A stretch of DNA of 62,208 nt from NCBI GenBank assembly GCA_016867395.1, contig VGJS01000020.1, positions 1-62,208 of the forward strand, written 5' to 3'. The notes beneath the pieces were generated by a model. It was not told the origin of the DNA and ran no database searches. It worked only from the letters and a program-made list of their open reading frames with translations. The translations under genes were made by a program, and so were the position numbers. This document shows, one piece after another, positions 9,847 to 17,569 of this stretch (the first letter of the stretch is position 1; each line of letters opens with the position of its first letter). The DNA comes from Candidatus Handelsmanbacteria bacterium (GTDB lineage Bacteria; Latescibacterota; UBA2968; UBA8231).

Positions 9847-10603
9847 GCAGAAACAGTTCTTCGCCGAGAAGGGCTACCTCCACCTCAAGGGGTTCTACTC
9901 CGAGGCCGAGATGGAGGAGATGCGACGGCACTTTCACGAACTGGTGAGCAACACCGAGGGCCGGCCAAAAAACATGAGCTACGCCTACATGGAGCCCCCG
10001 CCCGGGTTTCAGCCCGATCCCTTCAACCCCAAGAACGTGGTGGGCATGATGGACCAGACCCTGGCCAGCGACTACTGGTTCGACCAGTTCACCGAGCCAC
10101 GCATCGCCGCGGTGATGACCGATCTCTTGGGACCGGACCTGGACTTCCACAACGGCAAGGTGCGCAACAAGCCTCCCGGTTTCGTCAGTACCCAGGGCTG
10201 GCACCAGGACTGGCCGTACGAGCGCCACAGCAAACCCGACCTGGCCGCGGCCATCACCTACCTGGACCCCACCGACTTCGAGGCCGGCGCCACCGAGGTG
10301 GTCCCCGGCTCCCACCTCAAGGGGGAGTGGCCCACCCGGGACAAGTACACCATCGCCGACGAGTTGGTGGCGCCAGGGGAAGGGGTGGTGCTCAAGGCCG
10401 GGATCGGGGACGTGGCCGTCATCCACGTCCTGGGGGTACACCGGGCCGGGCACAACTATACCGCCCGGGCCCGCCACGCAATCATCAACGAGTACAAGAG
10501 TGCCGCGGCAGTGGACCAGTGGAACAACCGCTGCGCCTTTGCCGGCCTGCCCCTGGCGCGGCGGGGCCGGTTACTGCTGCCGCGTGTCCACCGGGCCGCC
10601 TGA
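9815..10603 (+). CDS. Phytanoyl-CoA dioxygenase (PhyH) family Fe(II)/2-oxoglutarate oxygenase
   Basis: 262 residues. The iron triad is visible: His130 and Asp132 in GWHQDWPY and distal His209 in VLGVHRAGHNYT, followed by Arg residues suited to bind 2-oxoglutarate (TARARHAI). Family knowledge: these enzymes hydroxylate small molecules. The start at 9815 is supported by GGAGGAG seven bases upstream and lies inside the end of the Fsr-like transporter gene, so the two are co-translated. The FAH, aldolase and transporter neighbours suggest that it hydroxylates an imported metabolite that is then cleaved. The last 20 residues (RRGRLLLPRVHRAA) are basic and unlike the core, possibly a slightly altered C-terminus. 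Confidence 0.88.
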   Translation: MSAPLLILSPEQKQFFAEKGYLHLKGFYSEAEMEEMRRHFHELVSNTEGRPKNMSYAYMEPPPGFQPDPFNPKNVVGMMDQTLASDYWFDQFTEPRIAAVMTDLLGPDLDFHNGKVRNKPPGFVSTQGWHQDWPYERHSKPDLAAAITYLDPTDFEAGATEVVPGSHLKGEWPTRDKYTIADELVAPGEGVVLKAGIGDVAVIHVLGVHRAGHNYTARARHAIINEYKSAAAVDQWNNRCAFAGLPLARRGRLLLPRVHRAA

Positions 10604-10613
10604 GGAGGAAAGC

Positions 10614-11252
10614 ATGCACGAGGAATGGAAACCCGTTTACACTGCCCTGGTCTGCGACATCATGGACCAGTTGGGCCACCGCGACCAGGCCATGATCCCC
10701 CAGGTGCGGCCCACCCGCCACGACACCTGGTTCGCCGGGCCGGCCCTCACCCTCGACGCACACGCCACCAGCGAGAATCTCCCCGATCCGTACGGCCAGA
10801 TCTTCGCCGCCTACGACCAGATGAAGGGAGGAGAGGTGGTGGTGCTGGCCACCAACGGGGAGTTGCGCTCGGGGATCTGGGGGGAACTCCTCTCCACCGC
10901 CGCGGCCGCGCGCGGGGTGAAGTCGGTGGTCACCGACGGCCTGGTGCGCGACATCCGCCAGATGGACCAGATGGGCTTTGGCTGCTGCTGCCGGGGCTTC
11001 TCTCCCCTCGACTCGGCGGGCCGTTGCGTCGCCCGGGCCGTCAACGTGCCGGTCAACTGTGGCGGGGTGCTGGTGCATCCGGGGGATTTCGTGCTGGTGG
11101 ATTTCGACGGGGTGGCGGTGATCCCGGCGGCGATCAGGGATGAGGTGTTCAGGAAATCGATGGAGAAGCTGGAGGGCGAGAACACCGTGCGCGACGAGCT
11201 GGCCGCCGGCCACTCGCCCAGGGCGGTCTTCGACAAGTACGGGATTCTTTAA
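10614..11252 (+). CDS. RraA-like aldolase/decarboxylase family protein
   Basis: 212 residues of the RraA / 4-hydroxy-4-methyl-2-oxoglutarate aldolase fold: TALVCDIMDQLG near the N-terminus, GELLSTAAAARGVKSVVTDG then VRDIRQM (the Arg-Asp that binds metal and substrate), and GGVLVHPGDFVLVDFDGVAVIP. Enzymes of this family cleave 4-hydroxy-4-methyl-2-oxoglutarate or decarboxylate oxaloacetate; others are RNase E inhibitors, which lack the context seen here. ATG at 10614 is set by GAGGAGGA at 10602-10609. It ends the FAH operon. Its TAA (10250-series frame, 11250-11252) overlaps the stop codon of the convergent toxin gene, leaving no room for a separate terminator. Confidence 0.87.
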   Translation: MHEEWKPVYTALVCDIMDQLGHRDQAMIPQVRPTRHDTWFAGPALTLDAHATSENLPDPYGQIFAAYDQMKGGEVVVLATNGELRSGIWGELLSTAAAARGVKSVVTDGLVRDIRQMDQMGFGCCCRGFSPLDSAGRCVARAVNVPVNCGGVLVHPGDFVLVDFDGVAVIPAAIRDEVFRKSMEKLEGENTVRDELAAGHSPRAVFDKYGIL

Positions 11253-11566
11253 GGGGACAGTTTGGCGTTGGGCCTTGGGAGTGGAGGATCAACCCAACGC
11301 TTGAAGAGATCTGCGAGGGTGCCCATGCGCTCAAAAACGATACGGGTTTCCTCGACCTTGTAGATGGGCAACCAGTCGGACCCAAGATGGCAATCCCGTC
11401 GGCCCAGGTAATTGCCGACCAGGCGATGGTTGCGGTGAATGGGGTCGAGTGGTTTTGCGGAGACGAGCGTGCGGGCGGTGATCTCGAACACCTCCAGATT
11501 CCTGCCCTGGCGCTTTGAGCGTTTCAGGTCTCGCGCGAACTGCTTGGTGTAGACCGGGGTGTACAT
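11249..11566 (-). CDS. YafQ/RelE-type toxin of a toxin-antitoxin pair
   Basis: 105 residues. The sequence matches YafQ-like mRNA interferases: YTKQFARDLKRSKRQGRN at the start, then HRLVGNYLGRRDCHLGSDW and LPIYKVEETRIVFERMGT. These toxins cut translating mRNA at the ribosome. The ATG (11566-11564) overlaps the TGA of the antitoxin (TGATG), the usual coupling. The tail after TLADLF (KRWVDPPLPRPNAKLSP) is about 17 residues longer than the normal YafQ end and runs into the convergent RraA-like gene so that both stop codons overlap; this looks like readthrough past a lost original stop. The H-D/H catalytic surface is partly conserved (H in CHLGSDW). Confidence 0.82.
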   Translation of the reverse strand: MYTPVYTKQFARDLKRSKRQGRNLEVFEITARTLVSAKPLDPIHRNHRLVGNYLGRRDCHLGSDWLPIYKVEETRIVFERMGTLADLFKRWVDPPLPRPNAKLSP

Positions 11567-11823
11567 CAGATGCCCAGCTTGGCTAAAATCTCCTCGCCCT
11601 CGCAGACCACCAGGTCGCGCCCGGCATCGGTTGGCTTGAAGGTCCGCTTGGTGGTAGTGGTGGGATTGGCCACGTCAAAGGGAAGGCCCCGTCGGAGTCC
11701 GACCTGCTTGCAGAACACGGTGATGGCCTGAGCGGGATTCAGCCCCAACTGCTGAAACACCGCCTCGGCGTGCTCTTTTGGGACCGGCTCGATGCGTGCC
11801 CGAACAATAGCTGTTTGTCCCAT
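11566..11823 (-). CDS. RelB/DinJ-type antitoxin
   Basis: 85 residues. MGQTAIVRARIEPVPKEHAEAVFQQLGLNPAQAITVF is the ribbon-helix-helix N-terminus of RelB/DinJ antitoxins, with the GLNPAQAITVFCKQV helix-turn-helix-like signature; the Lys/Arg-rich C-terminal part would wrap the toxin. The start at 11823 is preferred over an ATG 39 bases upstream because AGGGGGAG precedes it. DinJ-like proteins repress their own promoter; the region 11824-11919 would hold it, but no clear operator palindrome was found. It is followed with TGATG overlap by the toxin. Confidence 0.85.
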   Translation of the reverse strand: MGQTAIVRARIEPVPKEHAEAVFQQLGLNPAQAITVFCKQVGLRRGLPFDVANPTTTTKRTFKPTDAGRDLVVCEGEEILAKLGI

Positions 11824-11919
11824 GAAAGCTCCCCCTTTGCGTGTTCCCACCGCGTAGCACAAATGGGATACACGCGCCGGATCGGCGGGTGATTTTGATC
11901 ATGAGGACGAAGAGCGCGC

Positions 11920-12339
11920 TCACCGGCGCGGCGAGCGGAATCCCATGGCCGCCGGCAGGGGTTCCTTGCGGGCCATGTGCTCGCAGACCTCGAGGCAGGC
12001 CCCGCAACTGAGGCAGTGATTGGCCGCCGGCATGACCGAGAAGGCCAGACCGCCGGGGGAATCCAGCAAGTGGCCGAGGTGGCGCGGGTCGAGGTGTAAC
12101 GGGCAGATCCCAGAACAGGCTTTGCAGTCGGTGCAGGCCAGGCGCTCGTCGAAGTGGATACGCACCAGTCCACCGGTCTGCACCACCGAGTAGTACAGGC
12201 CGATGGGGTAGAGTTTGCGGCAGAAGTTCCAGCGCCAGCCCCGCGCGTGCAGGACGGCCAGCCGGACCAGGCGGAAACGGGCCTGACCGGAATCGGGCTT
12301 GCGGCGCGGCGGGGCAGCGGATTCGGGCAGGGCCGTCAA
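11920..12339 (-). CDS. Two-cluster 4Fe-4S protein, NapH/polyferredoxin-like C-terminal part
   Basis: 139 residues. It contains CTDCKACSGICP and CLSCGACLEVC, two CxxCxxCxxxC motifs for [4Fe-4S] clusters, and upstream NFCRKLYPIGLYYSVVQ, which resembles the FCRxxCPLGxxYS loop of NapH/YccM-type membrane ferredoxins (with Tyr in place of the Cys before Pro). In those proteins four membrane helices precede this loop; here only about 40 basic residues do, so the gene is either a soluble derivative or an N-terminally truncated one. It lies 44 bases downstream of an NRAMP-related transporter on the same strand and is likely co-transcribed. Role: electron transfer, partner unknown. Confidence 0.65.
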   Translation of the reverse strand: MTALPESAAPPRRKPDSGQARFRLVRLAVLHARGWRWNFCRKLYPIGLYYSVVQTGGLVRIHFDERLACTDCKACSGICPLHLDPRHLGHLLDSPGGLAFSVMPAANHCLSCGACLEVCEHMARKEPLPAAMGFRSPRR

Positions 12340-12383
12340 GTTTGTCCTCTCGCTGGTGCTCCTCTTTCAGATAACGCCGAGCC

Positions 12384-13841
12384 TCAGTTCCCCAGCAGCT
12401 TGGCCGCCAGCCCCCAGCCGCCCGCCCCCGCCACCACCCACAGCACCCCGGCCGAAACCAGCCCGCCGATGAGCATAGGCAGCCGCGTGCGGTACGCGGG
12501 AGGCAGTTGAAAGTTGAGGTACAGCGCCGCTACCATGACCAGGGCGATGGCCAGGTTGGCCAGCACGAAGCTGGCGATCTGCACCAGGATGTCGAAGGGC
12601 AGGGCGCTCCAGGTGAAGACCAGGGCGCCGGCGAAAAGGTACAGACATAGCACCCGCTGGATGGCACGGTAGTCCCAACTGCCATCAGGCCATACCGCCC
12701 GGAAGCACTCCTGGATCACCCGGGTGTAGATCTCGGGCAGGGCCTGGAGGGTGCCCCAGAGCGCGGCGATCACGCATAGGTAGTAGATCCACACCAGGGC
12801 CGGGTGGATGGCCGCCCAGATATGGGCCTGGTTGGTCAGGAGGCCCCAGCCCTCGAAGCGGGTCTGCAGCGGGTAGAGCACCGCCGCCCCCGAAAGCATG
12901 AAGGCGGCGGTCACCACGAAGAGCACCGTCGCCCCCATGCCCACATCCCAGCGCAGCGGAGCGAGCAGCTGGCGCATGCGGCCCACCTGCTCGGCGTCCT
13001 CGGGCAGGTAGTCGATGCGCGCGCTGGAGGCGGCCCGCCGGCGGATGGCCTCGATCTGGCCGTGCCCGGTCAGTCCCCAGCCGTGCATACTAATCCAACT
13101 GGCGTAGACCACGTACCCCAGCACCCCGCCGCCCACGTAGCCAAAGGTGGTGGTCATGGTCAGCAGAGGGTGGTCGATCGCGTCCTGCGGCGCCCAGGAA
13201 GGAAAGTCCGGCAACTTGCCGAAGCTCAGGCTGCCGGCCAGGGCCTGGAGGTAATCGGGCTTCACCATCAGGGTGCCCGCCACCGTGCCCACCACCATGA
13301 CCAGGCAGAGGGCCACCTGCTGCTTTTCCAGGTTGACGAAGGAAAGGCCCAGGCTCATCACCAGGGCCAACCCGATCAGGCCGGTGCAGATGAGGTTTTC
13401 CCACACCGGCTCCCCCATTCCCCCGGGCAGCCAGCCCTGCACCACGAAGTGGCACAGGTCGGCGCAGGGTTTGGCGATGGCCACCCAGGCCATGGGCGCG
13501 GCGCTCATCTCCAGGGCGACGATGACCAGAGGCAGCCAGCCGCGCGGCCCGGGCAGGCGCACCAGGCGCTGGGCGATGGGTTCGCCGCTGACCGCGGTGT
13601 AGCGGCCCAGCAGATAGGTGACGAAGACCCCCTTGACCAGGGCGCTGAGCAACACCAGCCACAGGAGCCCGTACCCGGCCCAGGCCCCCATCCGCACCAC
13701 CACGATGGTCTCGCCGGCCCCGATGCTCACCGAGGCGATGATGGCCGCCGGCCCGAACACGGCCAGCAGTCCCAGCGCCTTGCGCGCCGACCAGGGTTGG
13801 GCGAACACCCCCTTGAGCGGCGGCACCTCTACCTTGTCCAT
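12384..13841 (-). CDS. NRAMP-related membrane transporter, non-canonical
   Basis: 485 residues, about eleven hydrophobic segments. LLAVFGPAAIIASVSIGAGETI aligns with NRAMP helix 1, where divalent-metal carriers have the DPGN motif; here the region reads SVSIGAGE, and the helix 6 Met-Pro-His metal site is not visible (region VVYASWISMHGWG). It therefore belongs to the NRAMP-related branch whose substrate may not be Mn or Fe. The start at 13841 follows GGGAGGGG and removes eight upstream residues of a longer frame. It is divergent to the nucleoside hydrolase gene and probably forms an operon with the 4Fe-4S protein downstream. Confidence 0.8.
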   Translation of the reverse strand: MDKVEVPPLKGVFAQPWSARKALGLLAVFGPAAIIASVSIGAGETIVVVRMGAWAGYGLLWLVLLSALVKGVFVTYLLGRYTAVSGEPIAQRLVRLPGPRGWLPLVIVALEMSAAPMAWVAIAKPCADLCHFVVQGWLPGGMGEPVWENLICTGLIGLALVMSLGLSFVNLEKQQVALCLVMVVGTVAGTLMVKPDYLQALAGSLSFGKLPDFPSWAPQDAIDHPLLTMTTTFGYVGGGVLGYVVYASWISMHGWGLTGHGQIEAIRRRAASSARIDYLPEDAEQVGRMRQLLAPLRWDVGMGATVLFVVTAAFMLSGAAVLYPLQTRFEGWGLLTNQAHIWAAIHPALVWIYYLCVIAALWGTLQALPEIYTRVIQECFRAVWPDGSWDYRAIQRVLCLYLFAGALVFTWSALPFDILVQIASFVLANLAIALVMVAALYLNFQLPPAYRTRLPMLIGGLVSAGVLWVVAGAGGWGLAAKLLGN

Positions 13842-13901
13842 GACCCCTCCCGGAAATGGCCCCATTATACGCCAATTCGGGGAAGCGCAACAGAGGGTTG
13901 C

Positions 13902-13930
13902 TTGACAGGGAGGGAAAGGCGGGGTACTTT
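13902..13930 (+). promoter_or_regulatory. Sigma-70-like promoter of the nucleoside hydrolase unit
   Basis: TTGACA (13902-13907), 17 bases, TACTTT (13925-13930). Transcription would begin around 13937, only about three bases before the ATG at 13940. No Shine-Dalgarno sequence precedes that ATG, so the mRNA is probably leaderless or nearly so. Confidence 0.65.
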
Positions 13931-13939
13931 GCTCGCCCG

Positions 13940-14815
13940 ATGAGCGAAAAAATCCTACTCGACACCGACATCGGCTCCGACATCGACGACGCCGTCTGCC
14001 TGGCCTATCTGTTGGCCCAGCCGCGCTGCCAGCTCCTGGGCATCACCACCGTCAGCGGCCAGGTGGAAGAACGCGCCCGGCTGGCCAGCGCCCTGTGCCG
14101 GCACGCCGGTCAGGAGATCCCCGTCTTCCCCGGCGCCGAGTCGCCCCTGCTCGGCCCCCAGCGCCAACCCGAGGCGCCCCAGGCCCAGGCCCTGGAGCGC
14201 TGGCCGCACCAGCAGCATTTCCCGACGGGCCAGGCGGTAGAGTTCCTGCGCCAGACCATCCGCGCCAATCCGGGCGAGGTCACCCTGCTCGCCATCGGGC
14301 CCCTCACCAATGTGGCCCTGCTTCTCGCCGCCGACCCCGAGATCCCCCGCCTGCTCAAACGCCTGGTGTTGATGTGCGGGGTTTTTGCGCTACGCCGAGC
14401 CCCACTGGTGGAGTGGAATGCCGGCTGCGATCCACACGCCGCCGCCATGGTCTACCGCGCCCCCGTGGCCGTGCACCGCTCCATCGGCTTGGACGTGACC
14501 ATGCAGGTGCAGCTGGAGACGGCGCAGGTGCGGCAACGTTTCCGGGTGGGGCTGCTGCAACCGGTGCTCGACTTTGCCGAGATCTGGTTCGGCCACAGCC
14601 CGGCCATCACCTTCCACGACCCGCTGGCGGCGACCACCCTCTTCGACGAGGGGATCTGTTCCTTCGCCCCAGGCCAGGTGGACATCGAACTGTCCGCCGA
14701 ACGGGTCGCCGGCCTCACCCACTGGACGCCCAAGGCCCAGCCGGCCCCCCACGAGGTGGCCCTGCGCGTGGACCCCGAGCGTTTCTTCTCACATTATTTT
14801 TCGGTGTTCAGCTAG
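13940..14815 (+). CDS. Nucleoside hydrolase (IUNH family)
   Basis: 291 residues. The N-terminal [20 protein letters not shown] is the calcium-binding Asp cluster (DTDxGxDxDDA) of inosine-uridine nucleoside N-ribohydrolases; [14 protein letters not shown] and LVLMCGVF are two further family blocks, and the later [14 protein letters not shown] supplies the substrate-binding Asn and Asp, with HDPLAA near the C-terminus. It splits ribonucleosides into base and ribose in purine/pyrimidine salvage. The ATG at 13940 follows a strong promoter almost directly, and the frame continues upstream without better start sites. A GNAT gene begins 6 bases after its stop, which suggests co-transcription. Confidence 0.9.
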   Translation: MSEKILLDTDIGSDIDDAVCLAYLLAQPRCQLLGITTVSGQVEERARLASALCRHAGQEIPVFPGAESPLLGPQRQPEAPQAQALERWPHQQHFPTGQAVEFLRQTIRANPGEVTLLAIGPLTNVALLLAADPEIPRLLKRLVLMCGVFALRRAPLVEWNAGCDPHAAAMVYRAPVAVHRSIGLDVTMQVQLETAQVRQRFRVGLLQPVLDFAEIWFGHSPAITFHDPLAATTLFDEGICSFAPGQVDIELSAERVAGLTHWTPKAQPAPHEVALRVDPERFFSHYFSVFS

Positions 14816-14821
14816 CCCCCT

Positions 14822-15406
14822 ATGTGTTTTCTGACCCGGCCCAGCGAAGCGTACCGCGACAGCTTTCTGTCCGGGGCCGCCGAGTTCTGCGCCGAGGGCC
14901 GGACCGACTCCACCTACGCCGAGTTCCTCGGCTACGACCAGAAGGCCCTGGAGCGCCACTTCGGCGACTTTGTGCACGACCTGCTCAACCTGGCCTCCGA
15001 TGACGCCCTGCCGCGCGGCTGGCAGCAGGACCAGGTATTCTGGCTGATCGGGGGAGGCCAATACCTGGGCCAGACCTCCATCCGCCCTCACCTGAGCAGC
15101 CGCTACCTGCTGACCTACGGGGGGCACATCGGCTACAGCATCCGCCCCTCGCGGCGGCGACAGGGCTATGGGACAAGAATCCTGGCCCTGGCCCTCGAAG
15201 AGGCCCGCCGCCTCGGCCTGCAGCGGGTGCTGATCACCTGCAACTCCGACAACCTTCCCTCCAAGAGGATCATCGAGCAAAACGGCGGCCGGTACGAGAG
15301 CGCCATGGCCATGCCCGCCCACCTGTTGCGCGCCGAGGGCCGGTCCGCTAACGGGCAGGTGGACAAGCTGCGCTACTGGATCGAGCTGGTCCCCCAGCCG
15401 GCATGA
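14822..15406 (+). CDS. GNAT-family N-acetyltransferase
   Basis: 194 residues. The acetyl-CoA-binding motif A is IRPSRRRQGYGTRILALAL (R/QxxGxG type), followed by AREAxxLGLxxVLITCNSDNLPSKRIIEQNGG, which is the typical motif B ending. The N-terminal 70 residues (SFLSGAAEFCAEGR and so on) form the acceptor side and are shared with YitI-like acetyltransferases. Acceptor unknown. Starts 6 bases after the nucleoside hydrolase stop; its own stop overlaps the next ATG by four bases. Confidence 0.85.
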   Translation: MCFLTRPSEAYRDSFLSGAAEFCAEGRTDSTYAEFLGYDQKALERHFGDFVHDLLNLASDDALPRGWQQDQVFWLIGGGQYLGQTSIRPHLSSRYLLTYGGHIGYSIRPSRRRQGYGTRILALALEEARRLGLQRVLITCNSDNLPSKRIIEQNGGRYESAMAMPAHLLRAEGRSANGQVDKLRYWIELVPQPA

Positions 15407-16575
15407 GTCCCCTCCTGCCCGACTACGCCGGCGGCAGCATCGCCAACCTCGCCGCCTCCCTGCTCCAATCCTTTGGGATCGAGCCGCCCAACCCGCCCTG
15501 CCGCCCTGGGCTGCTCGACCCGGCGCTGCTGGCCCAGGCCCCTGGGGTGGTGCTGCTGGTCTGCGATGCCCTGGGGCGGGGCCAGCTCGACCAGGCCCTG
15601 GCCAGCAATCGGGCGCCCAATCTAACCAAGCTGGTGGCCCAATCCGCCGGGGTGGCCACCCTCACCTCGGTCTTTCCCACCACCACCACCAGCGCCCTGC
15701 CCTCCCTGTGTACCGCCCTCACCCCGGCCCAGCACGGCATGTTGGGGATGCGCCAGTGGCTGGAGGAGATCGGGGCCCTGGCCGACATGCTGCGCTTCCG
15801 CACCGCCACCGAGCCGCCCCAACCCATCGACGCGGACCAGGTCCGCCGCGGCCCCACCCTGTACACCCAACTGCGCGACCGCGGCTTTCCCGCCGTGGCC
15901 ATCAGCGCCAAAGCCCACGAGGGCACCGGTTTCACCAGTCTGTTGCACGAAGGGGCTGAGTACCTCGGTTACGAGGGCCAATCCGAGATCCCCCACCTGC
16001 TGCACACCTCGCTGGCGCGGCACCGTGGAAAACGGGCCTTCCACTACGTGTACTGGCCCCTGGTCGATACCCTCTCCCATATCTACGGCCCCTTTTCCGA
16101 GCCCTGCGCCCTGGAGTTGGAGTTCGTGGACCTGATGCTGGGCAAGGTTATGGACGCCTGCGCCCAGGCCGGCCACACCCTGCTCCTGACCGCCGACCAC
16201 GGCCATATCGCCCTGGACCCAGATCGCGCCCTGACCATCGGCCAGGACCTGGGCCGCCTGCTGAGCTACCCGCCGGCCGGCGGCCGCCGCGCCTGCTACC
16301 TGGCTGCCAAAAACCTGGGCGCCCTGCTGGACCATCCACTCCCGCACCACCCTGACCTGCTGGTGGTTCCCACCGACCAAGCCATCGCCCAGAACTGGTT
16401 CGGCGGCGACTGCGGCCGCTTCCGCTCCCGCCTGGGTGATCTGATCCTCTTGCCGGCTGAGGGCTGCCAGCTCATGTACGACTACGGCCAGGGAACCCAC
16501 CCCAACCGCGGCGGCCACGCCGGCCCCAGTCCCGAGGAGATGCTGGTCCCGCTGGTAGCTGTCTCTTACTGCTGA
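15403..16575 (+). CDS. Alkaline-phosphatase-superfamily phosphodiesterase / nucleotide pyrophosphatase
   Basis: 390 residues with type I phosphodiesterase features in order: VVLLVCDALGRG (first metal Asp), SVFPTTTTSALPSLCTALTP (nucleophilic Thr), YWPLVDTLSHIYG (Asp and His of a metal site), LLTADHGHIAL (Asp-His pair) and THPNRGGHAGPSPEEMLVPL (last metal His). Family members hydrolyse nucleotide phosphodiesters or related phosphonates with two zinc ions. No signal peptide, so probably cytoplasmic. The ATGA overlap with the GNAT gene points to coupling with the nucleoside-salvage unit, which fits a role in nucleotide or nucleoside-diphosphate breakdown. Confidence 0.85.
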   Translation: MSPLLPDYAGGSIANLAASLLQSFGIEPPNPPCRPGLLDPALLAQAPGVVLLVCDALGRGQLDQALASNRAPNLTKLVAQSAGVATLTSVFPTTTTSALPSLCTALTPAQHGMLGMRQWLEEIGALADMLRFRTATEPPQPIDADQVRRGPTLYTQLRDRGFPAVAISAKAHEGTGFTSLLHEGAEYLGYEGQSEIPHLLHTSLARHRGKRAFHYVYWPLVDTLSHIYGPFSEPCALELEFVDLMLGKVMDACAQAGHTLLLTADHGHIALDPDRALTIGQDLGRLLSYPPAGGRRACYLAAKNLGALLDHPLPHHPDLLVVPTDQAIAQNWFGGDCGRFRSRLGDLILLPAEGCQLMYDYGQGTHPNRGGHAGPSPEEMLVPLVAVSYC

Positions 16576-16634
16576 AGCGGCGATGAGACGACCCTGGAGG
16601 CGCGTCTTCTCGCCCAGCCCCACACCTCTCCCCC

Positions 16635-16660
16635 GCAACGCCCATACATTGGGGCGTTGC
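16635..16660. repeat. Palindromic element, copy 1
   Basis: GCAACGCCC (16635-16643) and GGGCGTTGC (16652-16660) form a perfect 9 bp stem around ATACATTG; read on the minus strand the centre is CCAATGTATGGG, like the other copies. The flanking GGGGGAGAGGTG (minus strand) also matches copy 2, so this is the same family in opposite orientation. It lies directly before the TTGACA of the next gene. Confidence 0.75.
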
Positions 16661-16663
16661 GCC

Positions 16664-16693
16664 TTGACACCTCGCAGCCCCTTGGTCTATTGT
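16664..16693 (+). promoter_or_regulatory. Sigma-70-like promoter of the second PhyH gene
   Basis: TTGACA (16664-16669), 18 bases, TATTGT (16688-16693), giving a start about 19 bases before the ATG at 16719. The palindromic element ends three bases before the -35 box, a place where a protein bound to it could block or recruit RNA polymerase. Confidence 0.55.
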
Positions 16694-16718
16694 ACTCTCC
16701 CCTATCCGCGAGGCCGCC

Positions 16719-17567
16719 ATGTACCAGCAAACCCAACCCACACCCAACCGCTTCGTCATCATCCCTGAAACCGAGCTCGACGACCTCAAGCGCGACCTGC
16801 GCTTCCACCCCAGCACCACCGCCGATCCCCAGGCCCTGAGCCCCGGCCAAATCGCGCAGTACAACCAGGAGGGGTACCTCAAACCCCTCGCCCTATTCTC
16901 CCCCGAGGAGATCGGCGGGCACCGCCGCTACTTCGACGCCCTGCTAGCCCGGGTGATGGCCGAGGGCGGCACCAGCTATTCCATCAGTACCGCCCACCTT
17001 AAGTACGGCGCCATCTACGACCTGCTCACCCATCCCCGCATCGTCGCCCATGTCTGCGACATCCTGGGGGAAAACGCCGTCGGCTGGGGGTCCCACTACT
17101 TCTGCAAGCTGCCCGGCGACGGCAAGCGCGTCTCCTGGCACCAGGACGCCTCCTATTGGCCAATGACCCCCTCCAAGACCGTCACCGTCTGGTTGGCCAT
17201 CGACGACGCCGATATCGGCAACGCCTGCATGCGTTTCATCCCCGGCTCCCACCACCAGGGCCACCTCACCTGGAAGCTGAGCGAGGACGACGAGCACAAC
17301 GTGCTCAACCAGACTGTGGAAAACGCCGAGCAGTTCGGCGACCCCGTGGACGTGGAACTGGAGGCCGGGCAGTGCTCCATGCACTCCGACCTCCTGCTGC
17401 ACGGCTCCGAGGCTAACACCTCGACCCGCCGGCGCTGCGGCCTCACTCTGCGGTACTGCGCCGCCGAGGTGCGCGCCCACATGGGCTGGAACGGTAAAGG
17501 GGTGATCGTGCGCGGCAGCGATCCCGAGGGCCACTGGGCCAATCCCCCCCGACCCGCACAGGACTGA
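16719..17567 (+). CDS. PhyH-family Fe(II)/2-oxoglutarate dioxygenase
   Basis: 282 residues. Iron ligands are His141 and Asp143 in VSWHQDASYW and distal His228 in DLLLHGSEAN, followed by Arg in RRRCGLTLRY for 2-oxoglutarate. The stretch WLAIDDADIGNACMRFIPGSH is the standard middle motif of PhyH enzymes. It shares the fold but only modest similarity with the PhyH at 9815, so they are separate subfamilies. It begins a two-gene unit with the PurM-like protein, whose ATG is two bases past its TGA. Confidence 0.88.
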   Translation: MYQQTQPTPNRFVIIPETELDDLKRDLRFHPSTTADPQALSPGQIAQYNQEGYLKPLALFSPEEIGGHRRYFDALLARVMAEGGTSYSISTAHLKYGAIYDLLTHPRIVAHVCDILGENAVGWGSHYFCKLPGDGKRVSWHQDASYWPMTPSKTVTVWLAIDDADIGNACMRFIPGSHHQGHLTWKLSEDDEHNVLNQTVENAEQFGDPVDVELEAGQCSMHSDLLLHGSEANTSTRRRCGLTLRYCAAEVRAHMGWNGKGVIVRGSDPEGHWANPPRPAQD

Positions 17568-17569
17568 GG

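Noticed and set aside
12804..13943. Plus-strand frame of 379 codons inside the NRAMP-related gene
   Set aside because: Low-complexity His/Gln/Gly-rich translation, with no start signal, opposite a clear membrane protein.
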